Assembly (NCBI GenBank): GCA_020633465.1
Contig: JACKDN010000033.1
Coordinates: 1-64,000 of the forward strand
Source of the DNA: Myxococcales bacterium
GTDB lineage: Bacteria; Myxococcota_A; Bradymonadia; UBA7976; UBA1532
Reading direction: 5' to 3'
DNA: 64,000 nucleotides
This document shows, piece by piece, positions 55,601 to 63,790 of this stretch (position 1 is the first letter of the stretch; each line of letters begins with the position of its first letter). The translations under genes and the position numbers were made by a program. The notes beneath the pieces were generated by a model. It worked only from the letters and a program-made list of their open reading frames with translations, had not been told where the DNA came from and ran no database searches.

Positions 55601-56681
55601 GGTCGACGTCGGACAGCAGGTCGAAGTCCTCGTCGGCCGCCCCATCGCAGTCGTTGTCGAAGCCGTCGCAGGTCTCGGCGACGCCGGGGCCGATGGCGGC
55701 CGAGCAGGCGCGGGCGCCCTCGGGCGTGCACTGCCACACGCCGGCGGCGCGGCAGTCGCGCTCGGCGTCGACGGTGTCGCAGGCGCTGCCCACCTCGAAG
55801 TCCTCGTCGATGGCCCCATCGCAGTCCTCGTCGGCGTCGTCGCAGGTCTCGGGCGCGGCCTCGCCCGGCGTGGCGTCGCAGCGCACGCCGCCGTCGTCGT
55901 CACAGCGCACCTCACCGGCCGCCTCGCAGAGGCCGAGGCCGACCGAGCAGGCCTCGCCCAGGGTCGGGAAGGCCTCGTCCACGGCGCCGTCGCAGTCCTC
56001 GTCGCGGCCGTCGCAGCGCTCGGCCTGCGCCGCGCCCGGCGTGGCCGAGCAGACCACGCCGCTGCCGTCGGCGGCGCAGACGCGGGCGCCCTCGCGCAGG
56101 CACGCGCCGAGGCCCGCCTCGCAGGGCTGACCGCGGGTGGGGAACGCCTCGTCGAGGGCGCCGTCGCAGTCGTCGTCCGCGCCGTTGCACAGCTCGTCGA
56201 TCGGCGCGCCCGCCGTGGCCCCGCACACGACGCCGGCGCCGTCGGCGGCGCACACGTAGACGCCCTCCGCGGCGCAGGCCCCGCGCCCCACGACGCAGGC
56301 GCCCGCCAGCTCGGCGAAGTCCTCGTCGGTGGCGCCATCACAGTCGTCGTCGAGATCGTTGCACGCCTCGTCGGCCGGCACGCAGCCGACGTCGGGCACC
56401 GCGTCGGGCACCGCGTCGGGCGCGGCGTCCAGCGCCGCGTCCATCCCCGCGTCGAGGGCGGCGTCCGCGCCCGCGTCCACCGCGCCGTCCGGGGCCGCGT
56501 CGGCGACGCCCCGGTCCGCGCGCGGCTGCGCGTCGGCCGCCGCGCCGTCGATCACCGCCCCGTCGATCACGGCCCCGTCCGGCGAGGCCTGGAAGCCGAT
56601 GGCGTCCAGATCCTCGAAGGGCGTGCAGCCCGCGGCCGCCGCGCACAGCAAGGCCGCCCACGTCCACCGCGCGGCGCTCAA
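52680..56681 (-). CDS. MopE-repeat and right-handed beta-helix surface lipoprotein
   Basis: The 1333-residue product starts at TTG 56681, overlapping the stop of the gene before it (TTGA), and has lipobox LLCAAAAGC. An Asp/Ala-rich linker leads to five MopE-type motifs (CNDLDDDCDGATDED, CNGADDDCDGALDEAF and similar). The last 850 residues are a parallel beta-helix with repeated N-x-V/I turns (GNTVRDVRGGVGGEGV, RGNTLTDVTAPGG), typical of NosD/pectate-lyase folds. Near the end, SPAVDAGNP and GHRGNTSEAISR are common in such proteins. It is likely exposed on the surface; whether it binds or cuts sugars is unknown. Confidence 0.8.
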   Translation of the reverse strand: MSAARWTWAALLCAAAAGCTPFEDLDAIGFQASPDGAVIDGAVIDGAAADAQPRADRGVADAAPDGAVDAGADAALDAGMDAALDAAPDAVPDAVPDVGCVPADEACNDLDDDCDGATDEDFAELAGACVVGRGACAAEGVYVCAADGAGVVCGATAGAPIDELCNGADDDCDGALDEAFPTRGQPCEAGLGACLREGARVCAADGSGVVCSATPGAAQAERCDGRDEDCDGAVDEAFPTLGEACSVGLGLCEAAGEVRCDDDGGVRCDATPGEAAPETCDDADEDCDGAIDEDFEVGSACDTVDAERDCRAAGVWQCTPEGARACSAAIGPGVAETCDGFDNDCDGAADEDFDLLSDVDHCGGCGLSCGDLPDATAACAGGLCFIGRCADFRYDLDEERLTGCEAPAQGAPAEPRVVVVDQAVGTPEGDGTPGDPVATIPQGLALAGPGDVVSVRPGTYPGDLEIEQDFVVLRGVDADRVTVQGSITIEGDYARVEGLTVQAPDADVGIEILCAQGCGVVDNVIYEVGRADRFAPTRYGIRVGRGDDHVVHGNRVELVRGGDGNPLVDPPANECIGTAGGDAVGIQLDAGANDSRVTGNTIVDVRAGGGAGGDFCVLAPVDCGPITGSPGGEAIGIRLTDQADGHVVAGNTVRDVRGGVGGEGVRSGHGGAGGRAVGLYLEGANNRVVGNRFARIDGGGAGLPGAVGEASPPGVGFGVFFAWQTLSTRDGALANEVTDTNEVDGDPVVFCSGQRGAVLGGYRLLADSNPTNLGKIVVIGCDAARIEGNVVGNVRGDSGVRGTREGYADPANLGRGILIAEAHLGADAQGILVADADDVQVVGNTIADVIGGAGGGPTMLSGFCASLTSGRRGGTGAGVRAVGTRRLTLRENEVTRVAGGAGGVGGSDGGPGGRGGDAAGVALVDAHGGALELNTFSQLTRGAGGPGGRLGPVPIATVDGQRGEDGGAFGLWLEPPSGGRPGALDNTVALSNTVDGAPIPYVYAEDGRTVEGLSLTGPAETTNLGRVVVVDASGVTIRGNTLTDVTAPGGETGLYASPGGAGTGAIGVRAIRTVGLRLEDNVVDGVTGGRGGPAGLALRGGEGAGGVAFLLEDAVDTVLRGNTARRVVAGTGGPGGTGLGPMLPVGEPGAAGAAVGLFAAGGADVTVRNMLVAGVLSPRAAAGLLVSEPAEPTVFEVFNATIYGVVGGSLFGDGVRAVGADVTLVVQDSIVTQYTGYGVAAVDGAVGVVDYSDIFGAQPDLRLLGVNEPTSSNLNVDPEFQNPNGGDFDLLPTSPAVDAGNPIAPCRLEPMPTAGPCRVDMGHRGNTSEAISR

Positions 56682-57745
56682 AACCGGCCCCCGATCGACA
56701 GGCCGGCCCCGCTCGCTTCGGGCGCCACCGAGGGCGCCACCTCGGCGTCCAGCACCAGCAGCGTCACCCCGGCGGCCCCCGCCACCGCCGCCGTCCCGTA
56801 CAGCACCGTCGACCACAGCTGGGCCACCTCGGCGTCGTCCTTCAAGTCGTCGTATCGCGCTCGATCGGTGCCGGCGTCGGCCACCGCCTCGAGATCGTCC
56901 ACCGCCGCCTGCCCCTCGAGGTCGACGGCGACCGCCGCCACCGCGGCGGCCAGGGCCACGCCCACGGCGCTCCAGCCCGCCACCCGCATCGCCCGCGGCC
57001 CCTGGCGGGGCGGCGCCGGCGCGACCACCGCCCGCGGCGCCAGCCGCAGCGTCACCTGCGCGCCCTTCGCCGCCTCGACCGACGCGGTGGCGTCGAGGAA
57101 GCCGGGGGCCGCCGCGCGCACGGTGTGGCGGCCGGGCACCAGGGCGACGCGGCCCTCGGCGTCCCGCGTCGCCGGGGCGCCGTCCACCGTGATCGTCGGC
57201 GACGCGACCGGCCGCCCGCCGACGTCGATTACGCGGACGCCGACCGGCACCGGGCGCGCCGCGTCCAGGGCCGCCTGCAGCGCCTCGATGCGCGCGCGCT
57301 GCGGCGCCGGCAGCGGCAACGAGGCCGCGCGCCGCAGCCGCGCCTCGGCGTCGGCCAGCTTGCCCTCGGCCTGCAGGCCCTCGGCGTCCCGCGCCAGACA
57401 GTCGCCCATGTAGCCGGCGACCTCCTCGGCGCGGCCGCGCTCGGGGCCCGTCGCCAGGTAGTCGTCGCCCAGCCGCACGGTCTGGTCGCAGTCACCGATG
57501 TGCACGGCCAGCACCTTGATGGCGTTCTTCAGCAGCAGGGGCTCCTCGATGCGGTCGAAGGCGGCGAGATAGGCGGCGACGGCCTCCTCGAAGCGGCCCG
57601 CCTGGTAGTGCGCGCGGGCCTGATCGGACAGGGCCTGGGCCTCGCGCGCGGCCTCGGGCGAGGGCGCGGCGGCGGCCGACGGGCCCACCAGGGCGAGCGT
57701 CAGCGCCAGACTGAGCGCAGATCGGCGAGCGGTGCACGCGGGCAT
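56678..57745 (-). CDS. Secreted TPR plus PEGA-like protein with two membrane segments
   Basis: A 355-residue product with a signal peptide (LALTLALVGPSAAAA), a tetratricopeptide part (RAHYQAGRFEEAVAAYLAAF), a carboxypeptidase-regulatory or PEGA-like beta domain (GRHTVRAAAPGFLDATASVE) and two hydrophobic segments near the end (WSAVGVALAAAVAAVAVDL and VLYGTAAVAGAAGVTLLVLD). Such proteins occur beside kinases in Myxococcota; role unknown. It lies 136 bp after the kinase gene stop and overlaps the beta-helix gene. Confidence 0.7.
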   Translation of the reverse strand: MPACTARRSALSLALTLALVGPSAAAAPSPEAAREAQALSDQARAHYQAGRFEEAVAAYLAAFDRIEEPLLLKNAIKVLAVHIGDCDQTVRLGDDYLATGPERGRAEEVAGYMGDCLARDAEGLQAEGKLADAEARLRRAASLPLPAPQRARIEALQAALDAARPVPVGVRVIDVGGRPVASPTITVDGAPATRDAEGRVALVPGRHTVRAAAPGFLDATASVEAAKGAQVTLRLAPRAVVAPAPPRQGPRAMRVAGWSAVGVALAAAVAAVAVDLEGQAAVDDLEAVADAGTDRARYDDLKDDAEVAQLWSTVLYGTAAVAGAAGVTLLVLDAEVAPSVAPEASGAGLSIGGRF

Positions 57746-57881
57746 CGGCGAATCCTGAAGCCGGGGGCGCGGTGAGGCCCCGGGCCGCGGTGGCCGGGGG
57801 CGGGTGCAACGCGGCCAGAGTGCCACAGGCGGGGGTGCGGATTGGAGTGTCTGTGGCGACGCGGGCGCGCGGCCGAGGCGT

Positions 57882-59292
57882 TCAGAGCTCTTCCACCTTG
57901 AGGTTGGGGCGGGGCCGGGGCCCGGGACGGGCGGACGCGGCCGGGCGCGGGGACGCGGGCGCGCCCGCGTCGGGCGGCGTCCGGGGCCGGATCGGGCGCC
58001 GCGTCGGGGGGTCTGCGGCGCGGCGCGGCGGCGCGGCGTCCGGCGGCGCGGCGTCCGGCGGCGCGGCGTCCGGCGGCGGCGTCCGGCGGCGCGGCGTCCG
58101 GCGGCGCGGCGTCCTGCCGGGCGGCCGCGGCGGTCGGCCGCGCGGCGTCGGTCAGGTCGACCACCCCCGCCGAGGTCGAGCGCCACAGCCAGAAGGCCAG
58201 CCCACCCACCAGCGCGACGCCGGCCAGCCCCAACACGGCCAGCGGTGGGCGCGATCCCCCCAGGCCCGCCGCGTCCACCACCTCCATCGTCCCCGTCCGC
58301 AGCGCGTCGCCCCCGGCGATGGCCTCCAACGCCCGCAATGCCGTCGCCGCGTTCGGGTAGCGTCCGGCCGGCGACTTGGCCAGGCACCGCCGCAGCACCA
58401 CCTGCACCGACACCGGCAGCGCCTCGCCGTCCGGCCGCCTCGCCTCGGGGATGGGCCCGTGGACGTGCTTCGGCGCCTTGGCCACCGGCGTCGGCGCCGG
58501 ATAGGGCGGCCCGCCGGTCAACATCTCGAAGAGCAGGCAGCCGAAGGCGTAGATGTCGGTGCGCGCGTCGACCGGCTCGCCCAGCCACTGCTCGGGCGCC
58601 ATGTAGTCGGGCGTACCGAGGTGCATGCCGGTGCCGGTCAGCCCCGCGTTGCCCTGCCCCACCATCTTCGCGATGCCGAAGTCCAGCAGCCGCGCGTGCC
58701 CGCTGCGCGCGTCGAGCAGCACGTTGTCGGGCTTCAGATCCCGGTGCACCACCCCGCGCCCGTGCGCGAACTCGAGGCCCCGCAGCACGTCGCGGCCGAT
58801 GGCGGCCGCGCGCTCGAGCGGCAGCGGCCCGTCGGCCACCTGCGCGGCGAGGCTGCGCCCGTCGACCTGCTCCATCGCGATGTAGAAGACGGGCGCGCCG
58901 CCCTCGTCGAGGGTCGCCCGCCCGAAGTCGTACACCTGCACCACGAACGGGTGCGCGAGCTGGGCGACGACCTTGGCCTCCTGCTCGAAGCGGGCCTCGG
59001 CCGCGGCGTCGCTCATCAGATCGGCGCGGATGATCTTCAGCGCGACCGAGCGGTCGACCGACAGCTGCGTGGCCCGGTACACCGACGACATGCCCCCACC
59101 GCCCAGGTAGCCGTCGATCCGGAAGCGCCCCTCGAGCACCAGGCCCAGCAGATAGCGCGCCGGCGCCGGGGTGGCCCGCAGGGCGGCGTCGTCGACGAGG
59201 TGGATGGGCCGGCCGCCCGGCGCGCACGTCGCGCAGGTGTCGCGGGGCGGGTCGTAGGTGGCCTCGCAGCGAGGGCAGGTGGGCTGCAGCAC
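57882..59292 (-). CDS. Membrane-anchored Ser/Thr protein kinase, frameshifted tail
   Basis: A Hanks-type kinase begins with a zinc-ribbon-like CPRCEATYDPPRDTC and then kinase motifs GGGGMSSVYRA, VALKII, HRDLKPDNVLLD, DFGIAK and GTPDYMAPEQW. A membrane segment (LAVLGLAGVALVGGLAFWLW) precedes a repetitive PPDAA tail encoded by 15-bp units. Within that tail one unit, near 58071-58082, is 13 bp long, shifting the frame. Past the shift the frame ends RPNLKVEEL at 57882, the more natural end. Without correction the frame runs to 57700, through the start of the next gene. Start GTG 59292. Confidence 0.85.
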
Positions 59293-59386
59293 CCGGAAGT
59301 TCCTACGTCAGGCGCGCCGGCGGCGCACAGGCCCGACGGTGGAAGGGCCGGTGCGGGAAGTCAAGCGGGCAGAGGCCGAGCGACGC

Positions 59387-60253
59387 TCAGGCGACCGCGA
59401 CGGCGACGGGGGCGTGCATCCCCACCGGGCGGTCGCCCTGGATGGTCACCCGGTGCAGCAGGCGGTGCTGCGGGCCGTGGTCGTTGACCGGGCGGTGCTG
59501 CGTGGCGCGGTTGTCCCAGAAGGCGACGCTGCCCGCGCGCCAGCGGAAGCGCACGGTGAACTCGGGCGCCGTGACGTGGCGGAACAGGAAGTCGAGCAGA
59601 GCCCGGCTCTCGGCCTCGGGCACGCCGACCAGGTGCGTCGTGAACAGCTGGTTGACGAACAGGCCCGGGCGGCCGGTCACCGGGTGGCGGCGCACGACGG
59701 GGTGCTCGACGGGCGGGTTCGCCGCGACCGCCGCGGCCAGCCGCTCGGGCCCGCCGGGGGCCGCGAGGCTGTGGCGGAAGCCGAGGCGGAAGTCGTGGAT
59801 GGCGGTCATGTCCGACAGCAGCCGCTGCATGCGGTCGGACAAAGCCTCCCAGGCCGCGTGCATGCTGCTCCACAGCGTGTCACCGCCGCGCTCGGGCACC
59901 ACGCGGGCCTGCAAGATGCTGCCCAGCGGGGGGCACGCCCGGAAGGTCATGTCGGTGTGCCACTCCTCGATCAGCGAGGGGCGCTCCGCCGTGTGCTCGA
60001 GCACGGCCAGCGGCGCGGGCAGCCCCGCGCGGCTGTAGGCCGGGTGCACGTCCAGCGATCCGAAGCGCTCGCCGAGCGCGACCTGCGCGTCGGGGGCGAT
60101 GGCCTGATCGTGGAAGAAGAGGACGAGGTGCTCGGCCAGCGCGGCGCCCAGCGCCGTCACGGTGGCGTCGTCGAGCGGCGCGCCGAGATCGACGCCGCGC
60201 ACCTCGGCGCCGAGGGCGCCGGCGACGGGCAGCAGGTCGAAGGGCACGTTCAT
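59387..60253 (-). CDS. TauD/TfdA-family 2-oxoglutarate-dependent dioxygenase
   Basis: The 288-residue enzyme has the iron triad: EWHTDMTF gives His and Asp, and WDNRATQHRPVND gives the distal His; HRVTIQG supplies the Arg for 2-oxoglutarate. The start NVPFDLLPVAGALGAEVRGV fits taurine dioxygenase. TauD releases sulfite from taurine with iron, oxygen and 2-oxoglutarate. Being the last gene of a sulfite-reductase operon (four-base overlap with DUF934) strongly suggests a sulfonate substrate, though the exact one is inferred. Confidence 0.87.
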   Translation of the reverse strand: MNVPFDLLPVAGALGAEVRGVDLGAPLDDATVTALGAALAEHLVLFFHDQAIAPDAQVALGERFGSLDVHPAYSRAGLPAPLAVLEHTAERPSLIEEWHTDMTFRACPPLGSILQARVVPERGGDTLWSSMHAAWEALSDRMQRLLSDMTAIHDFRLGFRHSLAAPGGPERLAAAVAANPPVEHPVVRRHPVTGRPGLFVNQLFTTHLVGVPEAESRALLDFLFRHVTAPEFTVRFRWRAGSVAFWDNRATQHRPVNDHGPQHRLLHRVTIQGDRPVGMHAPVAVAVA

Positions 60254-60762
60254 GACGCGCGGCGGTGCCGCTTCCACAGCGGCAGGGGATCGTCGGCGGC
60301 CGGCTGGTACTTCACGCTCAGCTCCTCGAAGGCGCGCAGGGCGTCGTCGACGTCCTTGCCCTCTTTCAGCTGAAACGCATTGAAGCCACAGCGCGCCATG
60401 TAGAACAACTGATCCCGCAGCACGTCGCCCACCGCCCGCAGCGTGCCGCGATAGCCGTAGCGCTGACGCAGCAGGCGGGCGGTGCTGTAGGCCCGCCCGT
60501 CGGTGAACTTGGGGAACTCGAGGGCGATCAGCGCGAAGTGATCGACGTCGGGCGCCACGTCCTCGGGGCCGACGTCCGACGGCACCTGCACGCCCAGATC
60601 GGCCCGCCCGCCAAGCGCGTCGCGCTCGGCCCGCCAGCGCGCCCACGACACCACCACCGGCCCGGCGTGGGGCACCGGCGCGTCGTCGGCCAGGAAGGTC
60701 CAGCGGTCGGGCACGACCTCGCGGTTCTCGATGATGCGGCGCGCGGCCTCAGTCGTCGGCAT
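60250..60762 (-). CDS. DUF934 sulfite-reduction accessory protein
   Basis: The 170-residue protein matches DUF934, usually encoded beside cysI in proteobacteria: VPSDVGPEDVAPDVDHFALI, ALEFPKFTDGRAYSTARLLR and GYRGTLRAVGDVLRDQLFYM are its core. It is thought to support sulfite reductase, possibly in electron supply, but the biochemistry is not settled. It overlaps the cysI end by 14 bases and the dioxygenase start by four. Confidence 0.88.
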   Translation of the reverse strand: MPTTEAARRIIENREVVPDRWTFLADDAPVPHAGPVVVSWARWRAERDALGGRADLGVQVPSDVGPEDVAPDVDHFALIALEFPKFTDGRAYSTARLLRQRYGYRGTLRAVGDVLRDQLFYMARCGFNAFQLKEGKDVDDALRAFEELSVKYQPAADDPLPLWKRHRRAS

Positions 60763-62407
60763 ACAGCGCCTCCTGCAGGGGCTCGAGCCCGGCGCGGCGG
60801 ACGAAGGCCAGGAAGGGCTCGTCCGGCCCCGCGCGCTGAGCGAGGTAGGTGTCGACCACCGTCTCGACGGCGCCCGCGATGTCGTCGTGGGGGAAGGCGC
60901 GGCCGACGATCTCACCGAGGCTGGCGTCGTCCTCGTGCGAGCCCCCCACCATCAGCTGGTAGTACTCCTCGCCGCGCTTGTTGATGCCCAGGATGCCGAT
61001 GTGGCCGACGTGGTGGTGGCCGCAGGCGTTGATGCAGCCCGAGATGTTCAGCGTCAGGCGCCCCACCTCGGCCAGGCGGTCGTCGTCGGCGAAGCGCTGC
61101 TCGATGGCCCGCGCGACGCTGAGCGAGCGGGCGTTGGCCAGGTTGCAGTAGTCCAGGCCGGGGCAGGCGACGATGTCGGTCAGCTGCTCGTAGTTCGAGG
61201 CCCCGAAGCCCAGCTCGCGCAGGGACTGCCACAGGGCGTGCAGATCGCGGGTGGGCACGTCGGGCAGCACCAGGTTCTGCCGGTGCGTCACGACCAGGCG
61301 GCCGAAGCTGTAGCGGTCGGCCAGGTAGGCCATCGCGTCCATCTGCGCGTCGGTGACGTCGCCGGGCGGCATGCCCGTCGCCTTCACCGACACCGCCACC
61401 GCGCTGTAGCCGGGCGCCTTGTGGGGGACGACGTTCTGGTCGTGCCAGCGGCGGAAGTCGGGATCCATCAGGCGCGGGGCCTCGAGGGCCTCGTCGCCGG
61501 GCAGATCGGCCTCGTAGGCCGGCGGCTCGAAGTAGGTCGCCAGCCGCTCGAGCTCGCCGCCGTCGAGGCGCAGGGCGGTGTCCTTGATCTGCGCCCACTC
61601 CTCTTCGACCGTCGCCGCGAACTGCTCGATGCCCAGCGCCTCGACGAGGATCTTGATGCGCGCCTTGAACTTGTTGTCCCGCCGCCCGAAGCGGTTGTAG
61701 ACGCGCAGGATGGCCTCGCAGTAGCTCAGCAGGTGCTCTTGCGGCAGGAAGTCGCGGCACACCTGGCCCACGCGCGGGGTGCGGCCCATGCCGCCGCCCA
61801 CCAGCACCTGCACGCCCACCTCGCCGTGATCGTCGCGCACCAGCCGCAGGCCGATGTCGTGGTAGGCGATGGCGGCGCGATCGTGGGTGGCGCCGGTCAC
61901 GGCGATCTTGAACTTGCGCGGCAGGAACGCGAACTCGGGGTGGAAGGTCGACCACTGCCGCAAGAGCTCGCAGTAGGGCCGGGGATCGGCCACCTCGTCG
62001 CGCGCGACGCCCGCGAAGGGATCGCTCGTGATGTTCCGGATGCAGTTGCCGCTGGTCTGGATGGCGTGCATCTCGACCTCGGCCAGGGCATCGAGGATCG
62101 CCGGCACGTCCTCGAGCTTCGGCCAGTTGAACTGCACGTTCTGGCGCGTGGTCAGGTGGCCGTAGCCGCGGTCGAAGGTGCGGGCGATGTGGGCCAGCTG
62201 GCGCATCTGCCGCGACGACAGCAGGCCGTAGGGCACCGCGATGCGCAGCATGTACGCGTGCAGCTGCATGTACAGGCCGTTCTGCAGGCGCAGCGGCTTG
62301 AACTCGTCCTCGGTGATGTCGCCCGCGAGGCGGCGACGCACCTGCTCGCGGAACTGGGCGGCCCGCTGATGCACCAGGGCCAGGTCGTGCTCGTCGTAGC
62401 GGTACAT
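60749..62407 (-). CDS. cysI: Sulfite/nitrite reductase haemoprotein (CysI-type)
   Basis: The 552-residue protein has both halves of the sirohaem reductase family: YGHLTTRQNVQFNWPKLEDV, TSGNCIRNITSDPFAGVA, then in the second half ACPGLDYCNLANARSLS and NISGCINACGHHHVGHIGI, whose four Cys bind the 4Fe-4S cluster and sirohaem. It reduces sulfite to sulfide with six electrons. Its placement with DUF2849 and DUF934 supports sulfite over nitrite. A flavoprotein partner is not in the window; neither are cysH, cysN or cysD. Confidence 0.93.
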   Translation of the reverse strand: MYRYDEHDLALVHQRAAQFREQVRRRLAGDITEDEFKPLRLQNGLYMQLHAYMLRIAVPYGLLSSRQMRQLAHIARTFDRGYGHLTTRQNVQFNWPKLEDVPAILDALAEVEMHAIQTSGNCIRNITSDPFAGVARDEVADPRPYCELLRQWSTFHPEFAFLPRKFKIAVTGATHDRAAIAYHDIGLRLVRDDHGEVGVQVLVGGGMGRTPRVGQVCRDFLPQEHLLSYCEAILRVYNRFGRRDNKFKARIKILVEALGIEQFAATVEEEWAQIKDTALRLDGGELERLATYFEPPAYEADLPGDEALEAPRLMDPDFRRWHDQNVVPHKAPGYSAVAVSVKATGMPPGDVTDAQMDAMAYLADRYSFGRLVVTHRQNLVLPDVPTRDLHALWQSLRELGFGASNYEQLTDIVACPGLDYCNLANARSLSVARAIEQRFADDDRLAEVGRLTLNISGCINACGHHHVGHIGILGINKRGEEYYQLMVGGSHEDDASLGEIVGRAFPHDDIAGAVETVVDTYLAQRAGPDEPFLAFVRRAGLEPLQEALYADD

Positions 62408-62410
62408 GGG

Positions 62411-62698
62411 CTAGCTCGCGTAGCCGAGGGCGCGCAGGGTGGCCTCGGGGCCCGCGGCGCGGATGCGCTCGCGCGTGCCGATCGGCGTCGGCGCGCCGTC
62501 CTCCACCTGCACCTCGAGCGGATAGGGATCACAGACGTCCCGCTGCTGCGTGCGGGCCCACGCCAACAGATCGGTCATCGCGGCGGGATCGGTGCGCACC
62601 AGCGCCGAGGCCAGATCCGCCGTCCACTGGCGATCGTCCCGCAGGTACACGACCGCCCCGTCTGCGGTGCGGTTGGCGGTGACGGTGAAGGACTTCAT
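62411..62698 (-). CDS. DUF2849 sulfite-operon protein
   Basis: The 95-residue protein reads MKSFTVTANRTADGAVVYLR and then WTADLASALV, matching DUF2849, which is found directly upstream of cysI in many proteobacteria. Function is unknown; a regulatory or assembly role is presumed. It starts three bases before cysI ends the gap, so it is part of the same mRNA. AGGAG lies seven bases before the ATG, inside the loop of a hairpin. Confidence 0.85.
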   Translation of the reverse strand: MKSFTVTANRTADGAVVYLRDDRQWTADLASALVRTDPAAMTDLLAWARTQQRDVCDPYPLEVQVEDGAPTPIGTRERIRAAGPEATLRALGYAS

Positions 62699-62755
62699 GC
62701 CCCAATCTCCTAGCGATTGGGTGCGTATTTACGGGAAGGGCGCCCGCGGACGCAA
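62699..62755 (-). promoter_or_regulatory. Promoter and overlapping inverted repeat of the sulfite operon
   Basis: On the minus strand TTGCGT, an 18-base spacer and TAAATA form a fair sigma-70 promoter. Right after it comes CCCAATC-N7-GATTGGG (62701-62721), a perfect inverted repeat whose loop contains the AGGA of the ribosome site. It could be an operator covering the transcription start, or a hairpin hiding the site. Confidence 0.45.
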
Positions 62756-62790
62756 ACGAAAGGCGCAGGGCACGACCAACCGCCCGGAAT

Positions 62791-62809
62791 CATTGGCATC
62801 CGACCAATG
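62791..62809. promoter_or_regulatory. Second inverted repeat upstream of the sulfite operon
   Basis: CATTGG, seven bases, CCAATG. The half-sites (ATTGG/CCAAT) are the same as in the repeat at 62701-62721. Two similar repeats in one promoter region suggest one regulator, possibly the TetR protein encoded next door. Confidence 0.4.
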
Positions 62810-62885
62810 CGAGGGCGGACGCGACGGCGCGACCTCGGCCGCGCCGACGCGCCGCGAGCGGAATAATCCGACCAAAACAGTCAGA

Positions 62886-63422
62886 TTAATCGAGCAGTCG
62901 CTCGACGGCCCGCCCCAGGTCGAAGGACTCGACGCCCATGCCGGTGATGCCCAGCGTGGCGCGCCCGTGGGCCAGGCTCCACACGGCGTCGGCGCGTCCT
63001 TGGCGGCCCGCCGCCTCGGTGGCCTCGACGAAGGCCGCGCGCACCCGCGCTGCGGGCGGCGCCGCGTCCGCCGCGCGCGTGCCGGCGGCGGGGCCGCGGC
63101 AGAACACCAGGTGCATGTCGTTGACGTGGCCCTCGGCGTACGCGACGTAGGCGACGGCCATCTCGGCCACGCGCTTGGGGCCGTCGGCCGTCGGCACGTC
63201 GATCGCGGCCACCAGCTCGGCGACCACGTCACAGGCGACCTCGTCGACGATGGCATCTCGTCCGGAGAAATACTGATAGAGGGCCGGCGCGCTCAGGCCC
63301 ACGCGGTCGGCCAGCGTGCGCATCGACAACGCGTCCGGCCCATCGGCGACGGCAATGGCTCGGGCCGCATCGAGGATGCGACGACAGGTCTGACGCCGGC
63401 GGCCTTCCGTGGCATCGGGCAT
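62886..63422 (-). CDS. TetR-family transcriptional regulator
   Basis: The 178-residue protein has an N-terminal TetR DNA-binding domain: CRRILDAARAIAVADGPDAL followed by SMRTLADRVGLSAPALYQYF, the helix-turn-helix. The C-terminal ligand domain (about 60-178) is of the TetR_C_33 (WHG-like) kind, with VAYVAYAEGHVNDMHLVFCR. AAGGAG lies seven bases before the ATG. It is upstream of the sulfite operon on the same strand, 187 bp away, and is the best candidate for binding the ATTGG/CCAAT repeats there. Confidence 0.88.
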   Translation of the reverse strand: MPDATEGRRRQTCRRILDAARAIAVADGPDALSMRTLADRVGLSAPALYQYFSGRDAIVDEVACDVVAELVAAIDVPTADGPKRVAEMAVAYVAYAEGHVNDMHLVFCRGPAAGTRAADAAPPAARVRAAFVEATEAAGRQGRADAVWSLAHGRATLGITGMGVESFDLGRAVERLLD

Positions 63423-63534
63423 GGCAAGCTCCTTGGCAAGACGACGCAACGTAGAACTGACGCGCCAACGGATGCAACCGCCGCATGCAAACTTACGACA
63501 GCCCTTGTCCAAGCCGCCCGCCGAGCCCGCCCGA

Positions 63535-63648
63535 TCAGCCCACGAACCACCGCCCCGTGAACGCGAGCACCACCGCCGGGGCCGCCAGGCCGAGCAGCGC
63601 GGGCTGCACCAGCGGCGGCGCGAAGAGCAGGAACACCAGGCTGACCAT
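63535..63648 (-). CDS. Possible very small membrane protein
   Basis: A 37-residue frame reads MVSLVFLLFAPPLVQPALLG and then LAAPAVVLAFTGRWFVG, nearly all hydrophobic. Upstream is GAGAACGGCCG, a weak ribosome site at best. The gap 63423-63790 contains nothing else I can name. It may be a real single-span peptide or chance. Confidence 0.3.
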   Translation of the reverse strand: MVSLVFLLFAPPLVQPALLGLAAPAVVLAFTGRWFVG

Positions 63649-63790
63649 CGGCCGTTCTCCCGAGTCGTCGTGGCGCCAGCCTGCGCACAGGGCGCCCACA
63701 TTCGCAACGGCCGCGGCGCCGTCGAGCAGGTTTGACGCGCCCCGCGCCACCGGATAAGGACCACCCGACCGACCACAGGAGGATCCCCGC

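Noticed and set aside
53901..57413. Plus-strand open frame of 1170 codons opposite the beta-helix gene
   Set aside because: Same signs of a shadow frame: low complexity, no start signal, and a strong gene on the other strand.
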